NCBI GenBank assembly: GCA_002633005.1
Contig: NMRA01000405.1
Location: forward strand, 82,702-146,701
Direction of reading: 5' to 3'
Length of the DNA stretch: 64,000 nucleotides
From: Phoronis australis
Lineage: Eukaryota; Phoronida; Phoronidae
A model generated the notes under the pieces. It worked only from the letters and a program-made list of their open reading frames with translations, made no database searches and was not told the DNA's origin. This document shows, one piece after another, positions 11,529 through 20,966 of the stretch. The translations under genes were made by a program, and so were the position numbers. The first letter of the stretch is position 1; the number at the start of each line of letters is the position of its first letter.

Positions 11529-12299
11529 AATGAAGTGAAACCAGTTACGATACACAACCTCGTGAAACAACAAGTTGATTGAAGAATCGGTAAAAAAAGA
11601 AATTGCATGGCCAATAGGTGGCCCAAGCCAATTCATAACTTTTGACAAAAGACTGCACAACAATTTTAGAAGCAGAATAACGACAGAACCCCAATTTTTC
11701 CAACACCAGTAAATACTTTACTAGTTTACTCAAGGAAGAGAGTAGTTTCTAATAAAACTTATTATGAGTCAGATTTTCTCGGGTCAATTTTTTACACACA
11801 TTGACGGAAAGCTATATAATATATTTAGTATAGAGATTTGGGTTATTGTTTCCATATATTAACCTGCACTCGTCGAAAATACGATCGCGTGAACACACTT
11901 ATCGGCAGAAATAACACGGCGAATATAACTGCACGGAAATCAATCCCTTCGAAAGAACTTATTCATTAGATTCGACATTTTACTATTCGCTTGTCACTCC
12001 GCCATCTGTCCTTGGCTTGGAGAGAACGTCTTTTTGTTCTGTTCTGTACAAAAAGTGACTGGGTGACAGTAACTTACTCGACAATCTCCACATGTCAGGA
12101 AGTTCTTGTAGCTGTAACACTACAATGCCACGTTTCCGCAAACACACTACGAAATCTAAGATTATTTCGAAAAGACAAATAAGGATAAACAAACCAATAA
12201 CAGGCTACACACCAGATGAGCAGCACGCTGTCTCTTAAAAATGGCGAGAAAACAATGTTGTTTGGCGGTAGATGGCGCTGATTATTGCAGACAGCAGTG
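11529..12299. other. No recognised gene
   Basis: Short overlapping frames on both strands (for example plus 11991-12182 and minus 12095-12364) have no splice context and shadow each other. I see nothing supportable. Confidence 0.35.
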
Positions 12300-12690
12300 T
12301 TGTACGCGATCTCGAGTGAACTCGCTGCCGCGTTCCCTGTGTGCCAGCAGCAAGCAGGTATCATTTAATTTTCATCGGGAAATTTTTACCACCGGCGTTT
12401 CTGATTGGTTGGTCGAATTCTCAGTAAGTAGCGCTTTACGCAAAAAAACTGAAAGGACTGATCGAAGGAAGTGTAAACCAGAGTGTGGTCTCAGTGTAGC
12501 CTACGTGTACGCTAAACAAATCCGGCGGTGCTTAAAATTCAGGTTCAAAAATGTGAGTCCAAGAAAATTGTGGTTGCACCTGACTTTTGTTTACGTTACT
12601 GTCCTGTATTCATACAGTATGAATAACACACCAGTTAAATCGTTCAGATGATGGCCGGTGTGTTTTATGCGTGCCGCACGACGCCGACTG
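12300..12690 (-). mobile_element. TIR element family B, copy 1 (partial)
   Basis: The left end CTCGCTGCCGCGTTCCCTGT and then GCAGGTATCA match the terminus of the complete element at 51205-51803. Internal matches include 'GGCGTTTCTGATTGGTTGGTCGA', 'GACTTTTGTTTACGTTACTGTCC' and 'TATGAATAACACACCAGTTAAAT', all in reverse orientation to that copy. The right terminus is not clearly recognisable. The 136-codon plus frame here is a by-product of the element. Confidence 0.7.
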
Positions 12691-13458
12691 GAGCTCAGTA
12701 TCCCGGAAAAACAAAAACGGCACCGCCAGCGTGTGTAAACCCCGAGTAAACCAACTTGGAAAAAATGAGGGGGGGGTTCACTCTGAAAATATATTTTTTG
12801 CATTGTGAATTGCTGTTATGAAAATCAACGCGTTTCGAGTCTTCGTGGCTGATCGCCAAAACCCCGGAGTTCAATTGTGCGCGCGCTTCCGACGACATTT
12901 CTGAAGTAGCTAAGCATTTTAGATGGATCCACCGCTGAAAGAGCAGCTCTATAGCTGATTTCTTTAGGTAACTAGTTTCTTTACTCTAAGATATGTTTTG
13001 ATTTGATTTGGGGAAATACTGTGGTGACGCAACCCCGATATTCAGGCGAATTGACGGGCAACGTTTTTACCTCATCTGTCATGCCGTGTCATCCTATTAC
13101 ACCCCACACGTTTGTAACTCGAATTTGACTGGTGTATTGTAAAGTTGTCTTGCGCAATATCATACAATGTACATGTAATACTTTTGAAAAAAACTCGTTT
13201 TCCGAAGAATTGCTATTATGGCGGGCTCCGTGCTCTGGTCGCGAGTCTGTTTGAAGATCATGGCACTCTAACAAGTTATGTCTACACAAGGAATGACCAA
13301 GGGGCACTCACATTAACAAAGTGACCGCATTTGCGAACAGTGTACAGTACCAGAAATTGCGGGGAGGCTGTATTTTCACAACAAAGTCTTGCGGGAATCG
13401 TGCAATGTTCAATGTGCCTTCGCCCTAGTGCCGACCTCAACACCTACCGTCTTTCTAC
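12691..13458. other. No recognised gene
   Basis: It contains a G-homopolymer (near 12768-12777) and possibly the diverged right end of the preceding element. No splice-bounded coding segment was found. Confidence 0.35.
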
Positions 13459-13927
13459 CTGCAATAAGCACCACTGAGGTTTTCTATACTGGGAATTTCC
13501 GCAGAAAGGCCCACCCGACGAAACGCCCATGCCCATGGGCATATATTTGATGTTAGTACTTTGGGTTTCAAGCGTTCACACATTGGGACGTTTATTTCGA
13601 AAATTGCAAGAGATGCAAATGGGTCCTTGGATACATCGTCAAGGTTTGAAGTAGTCCATGATGAACGGAACAAATTTAGTTGCGCATCCTGTAAGTCTTT
13701 TGAATGGACTTGGTAACCTCAGGGGGCTTAGTGCCAACTGAGCTGCGAAACGAGATGCTGCATTGTAGAGGTGAACAAGCTCATTGACACAACAGTTGAC
13801 GAAGTGCAAGCGTTGGGAACAAACGTCGAAGATGTCTGGGTAGAATGGTTCTAAGACAAGCAACCCATTAGATCCGATATACAGATTCCTCGGCAGTCTA
13901 GACAGCAGGAAGATAGGACCAACGTTG
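13459..13927 (-). pseudogene. Coding-like minus-strand block broken by a frameshift
   Basis: On the minus strand a strong acceptor (GTGTTTCTCCAG|CAACG, exon base 13927) opens about 95 codons (NVGPIFLLSRLPRNLYIGSN, then LLVLEPFYPDIFDVCSQRLH and further) that end at a TGA near 13640. From there a second frame continues with equally protein-like sequence (NLDDVSKDPFASLAIFEINV, then CERLKPKVLTSNICPW) to a donor-like TGCAG|GTAGAAAG at 13459. A one-frame shift near 13640 would make it a single 469-bp exon. I read it as a decayed exon or pseudogene, or a sequence error in a real one. The family is not recognised. Confidence 0.35.
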
Positions 13928-14333
13928 CTGGAGAAACACCCAGGTAATAAGTTATAATTATTCACAGTTTGTAATAATGTCGGTTTTTTATGCTTGTGTA
14001 CAATGAAAACGAAATAGAAATTAGTTTTAGACATGCCAAATTTACCCAGTACACCAGAGGGTCTACGAGCGCACAGAAACTGATTCTGGTTTGTATTTTC
14101 ACATGAGTCTATCTGCTTCATATCCAAAATCTTATTTCACGTAGTGCGTAGTTAAATCTGTACCCAATACTTGTTTCTTCCAGTGAGTACTACAGAACGG
14201 TGCGAAAACCCTTCCTTGACAACCTCTCGCAGCAGTTGACCACCAGATGTGTAAACTACACGTATGAGCAACCACTGGGGATTAAAACGTGTCTAGAGAG
14301 AAGTTTCAATTCAAAATTTTTTCAAAGTACGCT

Positions 14334-14645
14334 TTAGGTCTCACGACGGACCAGGCCAGCTTGATTTGTGTAGATATCGAGTTTCAATGTACTTCTGGTC
14401 CCTCGGCGAACTAGTCTTGTGATGTTTTTTACCAAAGTGTGCTTTGTAAAACTATTTATCTCAGCCAGTACTGTTTGGTCCCGCGACAGATCGACTATTT
14501 TTATAGGGATGATAAGCACAGGTGTACTTTTGGTCTCGTGACGGACCAGGCCAGAGTTTTTGTGTACTCTCAGTGTACATCTGGTCCCTCTACGAACTAC
14601 TGCTGTATATCTTTTCACCACGGTGTAGGCCTACATAGTTTTTTG
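14334..14645. repeat. Two-copy tandem duplication, unit about 195 bp
   Basis: The motif GGTCTCACGACGGACCAGGC at 14337 returns as GGTCTCGTGACGGACCAGGC near 14531, each followed by a 'TGTACWTCTGGTCCCTC' segment. A half-unit (GGTCCCGCGACAGATCGAC) lies between. The 95-codon minus frame repeats the peptide VRRGTR accordingly, so it is repeat-derived and probably not a gene. Confidence 0.7.
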
Positions 14646-15049
14646 GTTTAGTGAAACTGTTTTCAGATGATATGTTTCCTGATAAATTTGATGTTTTTCA
14701 ATTGTTGTCAACGTGATTCAGCTTAACAAAGTTATTCTTAATTGTTTGTTGTTGCTTTTGAGACTATATGAGCTGAGAGCACCAGTCGTTCGCCAGTTCT
14801 TCTCGTAACAAGACAGAACACATGCTTATTTCCGGACTAACATTACAGGTCTTCATTCTTAAACAGCTTGAGGCTGTTGCGATCATCTGATATTCAAGTT
14901 TTTACGCCTCGTGGGTGCTCCTTATGCTCTTCAATGTTTGGTAGTTGTCTAAACCCCTGTATACACACCACACTTTTTCGTATGCCAAAAAGGTGTGTGT
15001 AAGCAGCGCGTGCCCTGGCCTAACTGAAGCTGGAGCCCATAATAATCGT
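14646..15049. other. Unique-looking DNA before the minisatellite
   Basis: I see no gene or repeat. Base composition changes sharply from A+T-rich to G+C-rich at about 15040. Confidence 0.4.
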
Positions 15050-15735
15050 GGCGGCAACTTGGCCCGTTCCGCCTACTCGGCTCTTCAGGTTGCAGGACCA
15101 GGGCACGCGCTTCCTCCGGCAGCTTGGACCGTCCCGCCTACTCGGCTCTGCAAGTTGCGGGACCAGCACTGCCTCCGGCAGCTTGGCTCGTCCTGCCTTC
15201 TCGGCTCTACAGGTTGCGGGACAGTTATAGGGAACGCGCTGCCTCTGGCAGCTTGGCCCGTCCCGTCTACTCGGCTCTGCATATTGCGAGACTAGTAGGG
15301 CACGCGTTGCCCCGGCATCTTGGCCCTACCTGCCTACTCGGCTCTGCAGGTTGCGGGACTAGGGCACGCGCAGCCTCCGGCAGCTTGGGCCGTCCCGCCT
15401 AGTGCTGGGCTCCAGCTTCAGTTAGGGACAGGGCACGCGCTGCCTACCGCGGCAGGTTGGCCTGCACCACCTACTCTGCTCCGGCTACAGAGGGACAGGG
15501 CACGCGCTGACTCCGTCAGCGTGACCAGTCCCGCCTACTCGGCTACGGCTACAGAGGGACGGGGCACGCGACACCTCCGGCGGCTCGGTTCGTCCCGCCT
15601 ACTCGGCTCTGTTCGCCGGGGACGGGGCACACGCCGCCTCCTGATGCTCGGCCGTCCCGTCCACGTGGCTCATGGGAAGCGGCGCACGCTGCCTCCGGCC
15701 GCTTAATTAGTCAGTCCCGCCAACCTACGTGGCTC
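15050..15735. repeat. G+C-rich minisatellite, about 11 units of about 65 bp
   Basis: The anchor CCTACTCGGCTCT recurs at about 15072, 15137, 15196, 15266, 15333, 15398, 15470, 15534, 15598, 15660 and 15725. Spacing is 59-72 bp (mostly 62-67). Each unit also carries GGGCACGCG and CTCCGGCAGCTTGG. The open frames on both strands (14945-15706) repeat the same peptide and are not genes. It is rich in CpG compared with its surroundings. Confidence 0.9.
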
Positions 15736-15890
15736 TTGGTAAGCATCGCGTGCTTTCTCTTGTGGCGTTGGCGGCGTATTAGCCCCCCAGCCCCGTTGCG
15801 GTGCACTGCCTATAGAACATGAGCGGAAAAAAGGGGGTGGGGCTATAGCCCCCCTCCCCAGTCCCCTGTGGTGTGCCGCCCATGGCATGT
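15736..15890. repeat. C/G-homopolymeric tail of the minisatellite
   Basis: Two diverged units of a different C-rich motif (AGCCCCCCAGCCCCGTTGCGGTG, about 15780, and GCCCCCCTCCCCAGTCCCCTGTGGTG, about 15847), each followed by a GCC.AT.G.A motif. It is a short tandem duplication adjoining the 65-bp array. Confidence 0.5.
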
Positions 15891-16259
15891 ATTGCTGTAT
15901 TTTATTTGACCGATTGTGTCATTTCTTAAACCGCTTGACTTTGCCTGTCATTAAAAGGATGCCAAACACTTTTTTGGCCTGTTAACCCATACTAAAAACA
16001 ATTTTCCCATCCAGTTCTCTGAAACAAAATAATGCTCTGTAACCTTCAAATTCATCAAGCACCACAAAATCCAATTGATGAGATAGGATGTATGATTTTT
16101 TTTAATTGATTCCTGCTTTTAACTTGGAATATTGAGACTAACGATGCATTAGCAAGTAACAGAACAAGGATTGGTTGAATCTAAAAAAAGATTTGTAAAT
16201 ACTTTATTTACATTACAGATTGTTAAAAATATATTCATCTTTGTGTCGTCTTTAGTCTG
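15891..16259. other. No recognised feature
   Basis: A+T-rich DNA immediately upstream of the proposed promoter. I see no repeat or coding segment. Confidence 0.4.
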
Positions 16260-16600
16260 TAATTGAGGAATGAAAATGGCATCGATTACGGTAAAGTCGC
16301 GCGATTTTCGGACGGCCCGCCATTTTGGGACAAGAATAAAGATTTCCGAAATGAGTTTTTCATAGTCCACGAAATTCGTATAAGGTCCAAAAACTGTTTT
16401 CCAATGATCCTAACATCCTTACATCTGAGCCGGCCCAAGTCCCAAGAGCCCAGTACATTTGTATTTACTTCGCAAGCAAGTAGCGACATCTATTTTCATG
16501 CGCCACGCCGTGTTTCCTTGTTAACCAGCTATTTAGGTCATCAAGAGATACACATAGTCTAGTGACGTCATCGTAACAAGTGCCTTCGTTCGGTTCTGTC
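16260..16600 (+). promoter_or_regulatory. Probable promoter region
   Basis: It has a locally raised CpG density (GTCGCGCGATTTTCGGACGGC). A CCGCCATTTTG sequence at about 16317-16327 fits the YY1 site, and a perfect palindromic CRE (TGACGTCA) lies at 16563-16570. Both elements are common close to animal transcription starts. The region precedes an exon-like segment ending in a strong donor at 16695. The assignment is inferred from motif clustering only. Confidence 0.45.
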
Positions 16601-16694
16601 TGAAAGTTTTCGTTTGTCGTTTACTATTCAAAAGTGTTAAAACACTTACATTAGTGTCTTAGAATAGCGCCGATATATGAGAGGTTACACACTG
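16600..16694 (+). other. Probable non-coding first exon of the plus-strand gene
   Basis: The sequence runs from just after the CRE to GGTTACACACTG|GTAAGTTTGG, a near-consensus donor (GTAAGT at 16695). It has no ATG-initiated frame of any length, as expected for a 5'UTR exon. The transcription start is not determinable here. It would splice to the ATG-bearing exon at 20497-20609 across a 3.8-kb intron. Confidence 0.4.
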
Positions 16695-18250
16695 GTAAGT
16701 TTGGCATTTCTCAGTCATCTTTCTATTTGAAGTTGGTTCATTTCAATACTTGGATATTTTGGTTCCCACGGTCAGCACTGCTTCTTATGTGCCACTGGTC
16801 ACCGAATCGAATGAGTAAATGACCTCGTAATTTTTATCGTCCCCCAAGTAAAAGGACTTTGCCTTGTAATGGGTGTCAGCTGTATATACGTTTTGTACTA
16901 GAGAGGTAACAGGGGACTGTAGTCTGACCATATGCTGTATGTTTCATTAAAAGTTCAATTGATTACCTTCGTCAGGTGTGACTGCCCAATTAGTCTGCCC
17001 CTGGACCTGGTGACCTGATGGATAATAGTCGACAGCAGGTTGGGTTCCTTTTCGTACTAATGACAACTTGATCCATGACAACTTGTGCTCAGGTTTATTT
17101 GTAGTCCATTGCTATAATTCATAATTGGCTTAATTCTCATCGCCATTTACTTATACACCAACAATCGAGCTGTTGCAACACCATGACACAAATCGGATAT
17201 AGCAGTCCCTCATTTAGAGAACCAAGTGTCATCCACTGAATAATGGGCCCATTGCTGGTTATCTAAATCAGGTTCGCTATGTGCGATCAGTGCTTACTGC
17301 ATCTGGTATTTCTTCCCATTAAAAATTAAAAACTACTCATTTAAATATACTGTGAATAACATGGAATGAAGCCTGCATGTATGCGCACTGAGTTATAATT
17401 CATACATACCTTGGCAATTTAGTAAACCTAAATTTGAAAAGACACCATCTTGAGGGAAGTGACAAGAAATCATGCTAGTTCATGAACAAAAAGTCTTAGG
17501 GACACAAACCTTACAAATTCTTCCGGTAGATGGCATTTCAGCAACAAAACGTGCTACGCTTCTGTTGTTGTGGCCTGACCAAGGAATTCTTTGTTCTACC
17601 TAGTGTGACGTTGCTAGCTTATCAGTGCTCATTGCGCTCAATGAAAAAGTTAGAGCAACCAAAAAGCAGATTCCATCTCAATTCCTATATAGGTCTACTG
17701 GTACATGCTTTATCGAGGATCTGCATAGAACTAGAAAAGATTGCTGAAAAAGTATCAAGTGCTTTTATAAGTGACCTTGTTTTTAGTGTGAAATATGTTT
17801 TGGACAAGGTAAAAACTTCCAACGTAGTAGCCATTCTATTGCTACCACCGTTTAAGATATGTCGTTAAGTTTAAGTGTCGTTAAGTTTAAGTGCGTATAT
17901 AGCGGGATAGTGAGCATTGTTGCCTCAATGACAGACCAGTAGGGGTGACATGAAACCATTTTTCATAAATATGACATAATTGTTTTAAATTGTTACTTAA
18001 TACAAAATAAAACTGCTTTGAATACTTGTATAAATTAATATGGGTTTGAGTTGACTTGGGCACAAATTGGTAACTGCATTTCCTAATATGACATGTTCGT
18101 TAGAAGATTTTGCCAACAAAATTTCTAGTTAGCCTCCGTTATTGTCATTTTGCTTCAGATTAAAGGGAAACTTGCAAGACAATTATGGGGAGGGTCACCC
18201 ATCTGCTAGCCTCAGCAAGAGGGAGAAGTACTGATAGGGGACCTGTAGGG
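16695..18250 (+). other. Intron 1 (proposed), first part
   Basis: Non-coding. The only internal structure seen is a perfect 16-bp direct repeat (GTCGTTAAGTTTAAGT twice, about 17861-17893). The 112-codon plus frame at 17530-17868 has no splice borders and is not supported. Confidence 0.4.
17861..17893. repeat. 16-bp tandem direct duplication
   Basis: GTCGTTAAGTTTAAGT occurs twice back to back with one base between. It is a simple recent duplication. Confidence 0.8.
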
Positions 18251-18635
18251 ATTCATCCAGAATTTCAAAAAGAGGGTGTCCAAAATGGGTTTCCCAATTT
18301 CTCATATGACCAATGACTCATGACTGCATTTTTGCGACCCCACCTCATGTTGCTGTTTTTGTGTTGTATGCTACCATGGAAACATGTGTCTGCAATAAAG
18401 CTTATTATACCCTACATCGCAGCTTTACTAACATTTTTATTCTAGACAGGCTAATCAACTCCCAGAGCTTCTGTTAACACGTTAAAAGAGACACCAATGC
18501 TTACTTTCTTACTTTACTTGGGTACCTCAATGCTGTGCAGGTCATCCAAATGCTTAACATTGCATCTTATCAAAGGTGCCAGGGTGCCCAAATGGACACC
18601 CTAGACACCCGCTAGATGTGAAAGCCTTTGGGCCT
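18251..18635 (+). repeat. Dispersed repeat family D, copy 1
   Basis: The left hallmark GGTGTCCAAAATGGGTTTCC, the middle hallmark ACAGGCTAATCAACTCCCAGAG and the right hallmark CCCAAATGGACACCCTAGACACCCGCTAG occur in the same order in the copy at 23975. The ends recur at 41740 and (reverse) at 58165. No coding. Splice-like signals inside it are shared among copies and belong to the repeat. Confidence 0.75.
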
Positions 18636-19114
18636 GTCTCAGGTACGATGTGACCTGTTCCCTGGAATGCCCCCTGGGCTGGCCCTGGCCAACTTTCCTT
18701 CAACTGCAGTGGGTGTAATGTTATATGGTGTTTGCATTGTGAGAGTACAGATGTGTAGTTCGCTTGACCCATTTCCTAATTCTGATATATAAGGTGAGTC
18801 AAACCGACAGAGACAAAACACAGTTTCATTCGTTTGCACACAACTTTTTGAGATGGACAGTTTTGTGTGTATCGCTGGTGTATCCCAATGTCCAACAGCA
18901 GCAGTTGGATGGTAAGATGGCTGCAAGGTATTTAGTGATCTAAATAAAAAACTGCATTGTCTACAATGTGCCGATGTTTTATACGACTCTTCCATGGAAA
19001 GTCTGATGTCAATCTAGCTCCCTTTGTGTTTACCCGATCGTTTCTTGGCGTAGCCCTTCATTCTTTGCTTCCAAAGAATTTTGTTTTACATACCCATGCT
19101 TGTGTTAAAGGCTG
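18636..19114. other. Intronic DNA, no recognised feature
   Basis: A 118-codon minus frame (18639-18995) has no splice context and overlaps repeat D at its end. I do not support it as a gene. Confidence 0.35.
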
Positions 19115-19573
19115 TGTAGGACTATAAAAATGGCCAAATTTGGCAGACTTGGGAAATCATATTTTAGAATCTATTGATTGGGTTCATATGAAACGTTCTG
19201 ATACAATGCTTTATGCACTATTGTCAAAAATGGTTTTAAGAATTGTTTTAACATTGTTCGTTTTTTGTGAGGAGCTTTAAAAATAGTGCTTTTACGATTT
19301 TCATGAAAAATCTTTAAAGTTGATAAAACGAAAACAAAATAGTATTTTAGAAACCTGTAACAGCTTCTCTGATACCTCACCTTGAATATTTATCAATTAG
19401 TAAAATTTGATCGTGTGATTGATACCTTTATTTTGCTATCAATGTACCTTTCTTTTTTGCTAAAATTTTACCAAAAAGACATTGTAACGTCACCCAATTA
19501 ATAACAGCTTGCTAAAAAGTCAAAAATCAAATTCCACAGCCTTTCTACTTTCAGAAAATATATACTTTTGCTA
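19115..19573 (+). repeat. Dispersed repeat family E, copy 3 (longest)
   Basis: It contains the full series of family blocks: AAATGGCCAAATTTGGCAGAC, GGTTCATATGAAACGTTCTG, GATTGATACCTTTATTTTGC, TTTTTTGCTAAAATTTTACC, and CCACAGCCTTTCTACTTTCAGAAA. It is interrupted by a SINE at 19588 and resumes after the minisatellite (TTAAAATTTATTCTTTTCTAGATATT, about 19959-19984, matching the end of copy 4). No coding. Confidence 0.7.
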
Positions 19574-19590
19574 TATATACTTTTACTGAG
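19574..19590. repeat. 5' target-site duplication of SINE 1
   Basis: TATATACTTTTACTGAG precedes the SINE head and is repeated exactly at 19942-19958, after the minisatellite. The last three bases could equally be SINE sequence. Confidence 0.75.
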
Positions 19591-19837
19591 GAGGTAGTGC
19601 GGCCTGGTTGATAAGTGCCCGCTTTCTTTACTCGAGGTCGTGGGTTCGAGTCCCATCAGGTCACACTGCTAAACCCTTGAGCCAGGTTTCTAGCTCCTCA
19701 GCTCGGTTTTAACCATATATTGATAAAGCATAAAAATATTTCCTGGTGATCAGTGCAATGGGCCCACATGCGAGGCCTGCGCACGTCTGGTACAACGTGT
19801 ATCAGACCGCCTGCAATTATTTTTTATATTATATATA
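19588..19837 (+). mobile_element. tRNA-derived SINE, copy 1
   Basis: A 250-bp element whose head has the internal RNA polymerase III promoter of a tRNA. Its B box GGTTCGAGTCC (19644-19654) is perfect, and a degenerate A box lies at about 19604-19614 (TGGTTGATAAG). GGCCTG at the head can pair with CAGGTC after the T arm, like an acceptor stem. A non-tRNA body follows (GAGCCAGGTTTCTAGCTCCT, GGGCCCACATGCGAGGCCTG, ACGTGTATCAGACCGCC), ending in a T/A-rich tail. A second copy lies at 28109-28359, about 95% identical by eye. Such elements are mobilised in trans by a LINE reverse transcriptase. The tRNA isotype of origin cannot be read. Confidence 0.9.
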
Positions 19838-19954
19838 TATATACTTTTACTATATACTTTTACTATATACTTTTACTATATACTTTTACTATATACTTTT
19901 ACTATATACTTTTACTATATACTTTTACTATATACTTTTACTATATACTTTTAC
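19838..19954. repeat. 13-bp minisatellite, exactly nine units
   Basis: Nine uninterrupted TATATACTTTTAC units fill 117 bp between the SINE tail and the downstream target-site duplication; the last unit is the start of that duplication. The 69- and 77-codon plus frames across it are repeat translations. The near-perfect identity of units implies recent expansion. Confidence 0.95.
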
Positions 19955-19984
19955 TGAGTTAAAATTTATTCTTTTCTAGATATT

Positions 19985-20496
19985 TCGTTAACTGCACAGT
20001 CTTGTCATCCTACACAATCTTAACGCCCACCCTTGATTTCTGATGTTCTCCAATTTAAGCAACCTGGGCTGCAGCCCAGGCAAGTACCTACTTCCCAGAT
20101 CAGACCTGATTTAACTGGCCCATAATTAACGCTTGTTTACAAACTCTCCTTATGATTTAAACCGCAGCATAACATATAAAACTGATATCAACTTGCCACC
20201 TAAGGCCACTATGCTTAGGAGCTGAGCTGTCTACCTCAGGTAGTGAATGATAGCTGAGCTGACAGTCGAGGTCAAGGTGTGAAAATATCATAATTGGCCA
20301 CTTGTTCATTCAATTGTTCTCTCCTTTTCAAGAACTGTCAGCCCAGCTATAATTCACTCAGTCAGACAACTGAACTGGTGGTGTCTCTCTGTTTGGGTTG
20401 GCTCTTATTCAGATGAGGCCTGATAGTTTGTTGTTGTCCAAGGCCATGTTTGAGAGTCCCGGGTTGGGGGGAGGCTAAGATTACATTCCTGTTAAG
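19985..20496. other. Intronic DNA upstream of the first coding exon
   Basis: I see no repeat shared with other parts of the window, apart from possible short similarities. The tail ends in the acceptor ACATTCCTGTTAAG at 20483-20496. Confidence 0.35.
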
Positions 20497-20609
20497 CCAA
20501 GCTGTTGAAAATGGTCCAAAGTAATGAAGGCGTTCCAGTCTGTTCCAGTTCTTCCCAAACCTCTAATCTGAATAAAGAACAGTTTCTGAATCTAACCTTG
20601 TGTGTTGAG
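20497..20609 (+). CDS. Probable first coding exon of the plus-strand gene
   Basis: The acceptor ATTCCTGTTAAG|CC is followed by ATGG at 20511 (GAAAATGGTC, acceptable context). The 33 codons from there run to GTTGAG|GTGAGG, a strong donor at 20610, ending in phase 0. The peptide reads MVQSNEGVPVCSSSSQTSNL and then NKEQFLNLTLCVE: a polar, Ser-rich N terminus and then a helix-prone stretch. It lies downstream of the proposed promoter exon and upstream of the phase-linked exons at 36.6-52.3 kb. No exon seen so far links its phase 0 to the phase-1 start at 36653, so at least one exon with a length of 1 modulo 3 is missing between them. No family recognised. Confidence 0.45.
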
Positions 20610-20966
20610 GTGAGGCGGCTCCAAAGTAGACCTGTTAGTTGGCTTCAACACATGGACCTTGTTAAACTGATTATCAACTGTTATGTAAGCTGGTAGACAT
20701 GGCCATTTGTCTGTCTGCTGACTTGGGTAGTTCTGTTTCTAAATTGGTCTTTTAGACTGAAACATGCCACCATATTGTTTTCATTTGACATGATGTATAA
20801 GTACACTTCAGTTTATGTTGCTAGTAAGTTCATTATAGATTTTCCAAGTTAAATTTGTGTTTTTTGTGCACAGCAGCATTGATTGACATTTTCTTTCTCT
20901 TTTTTGATCATTTCTTGCACTGTTTTATGCTGCTTGCTTTGATCATGTCATTTTGACATGGGCATT
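20610..20966 (+). other. Intron, no recognised feature
   Basis: Short stretch between the exon donor and the TIR element. I see nothing supportable. Confidence 0.35.

Noticed and set aside
14945-15706. Overlapping open frames of up to 128 codons on both strands, Arg/Pro/Ala-rich
   Set aside because: They are translations of the 65-bp G+C-rich minisatellite; the frame is open on both strands because of composition, and the peptide repeats with the DNA unit.
19746-19979. Tyr/Phe/Leu-rich plus-strand frames of 69 and 77 codons
   Set aside because: Generated by the nine-unit 13-bp repeat and the SINE end.
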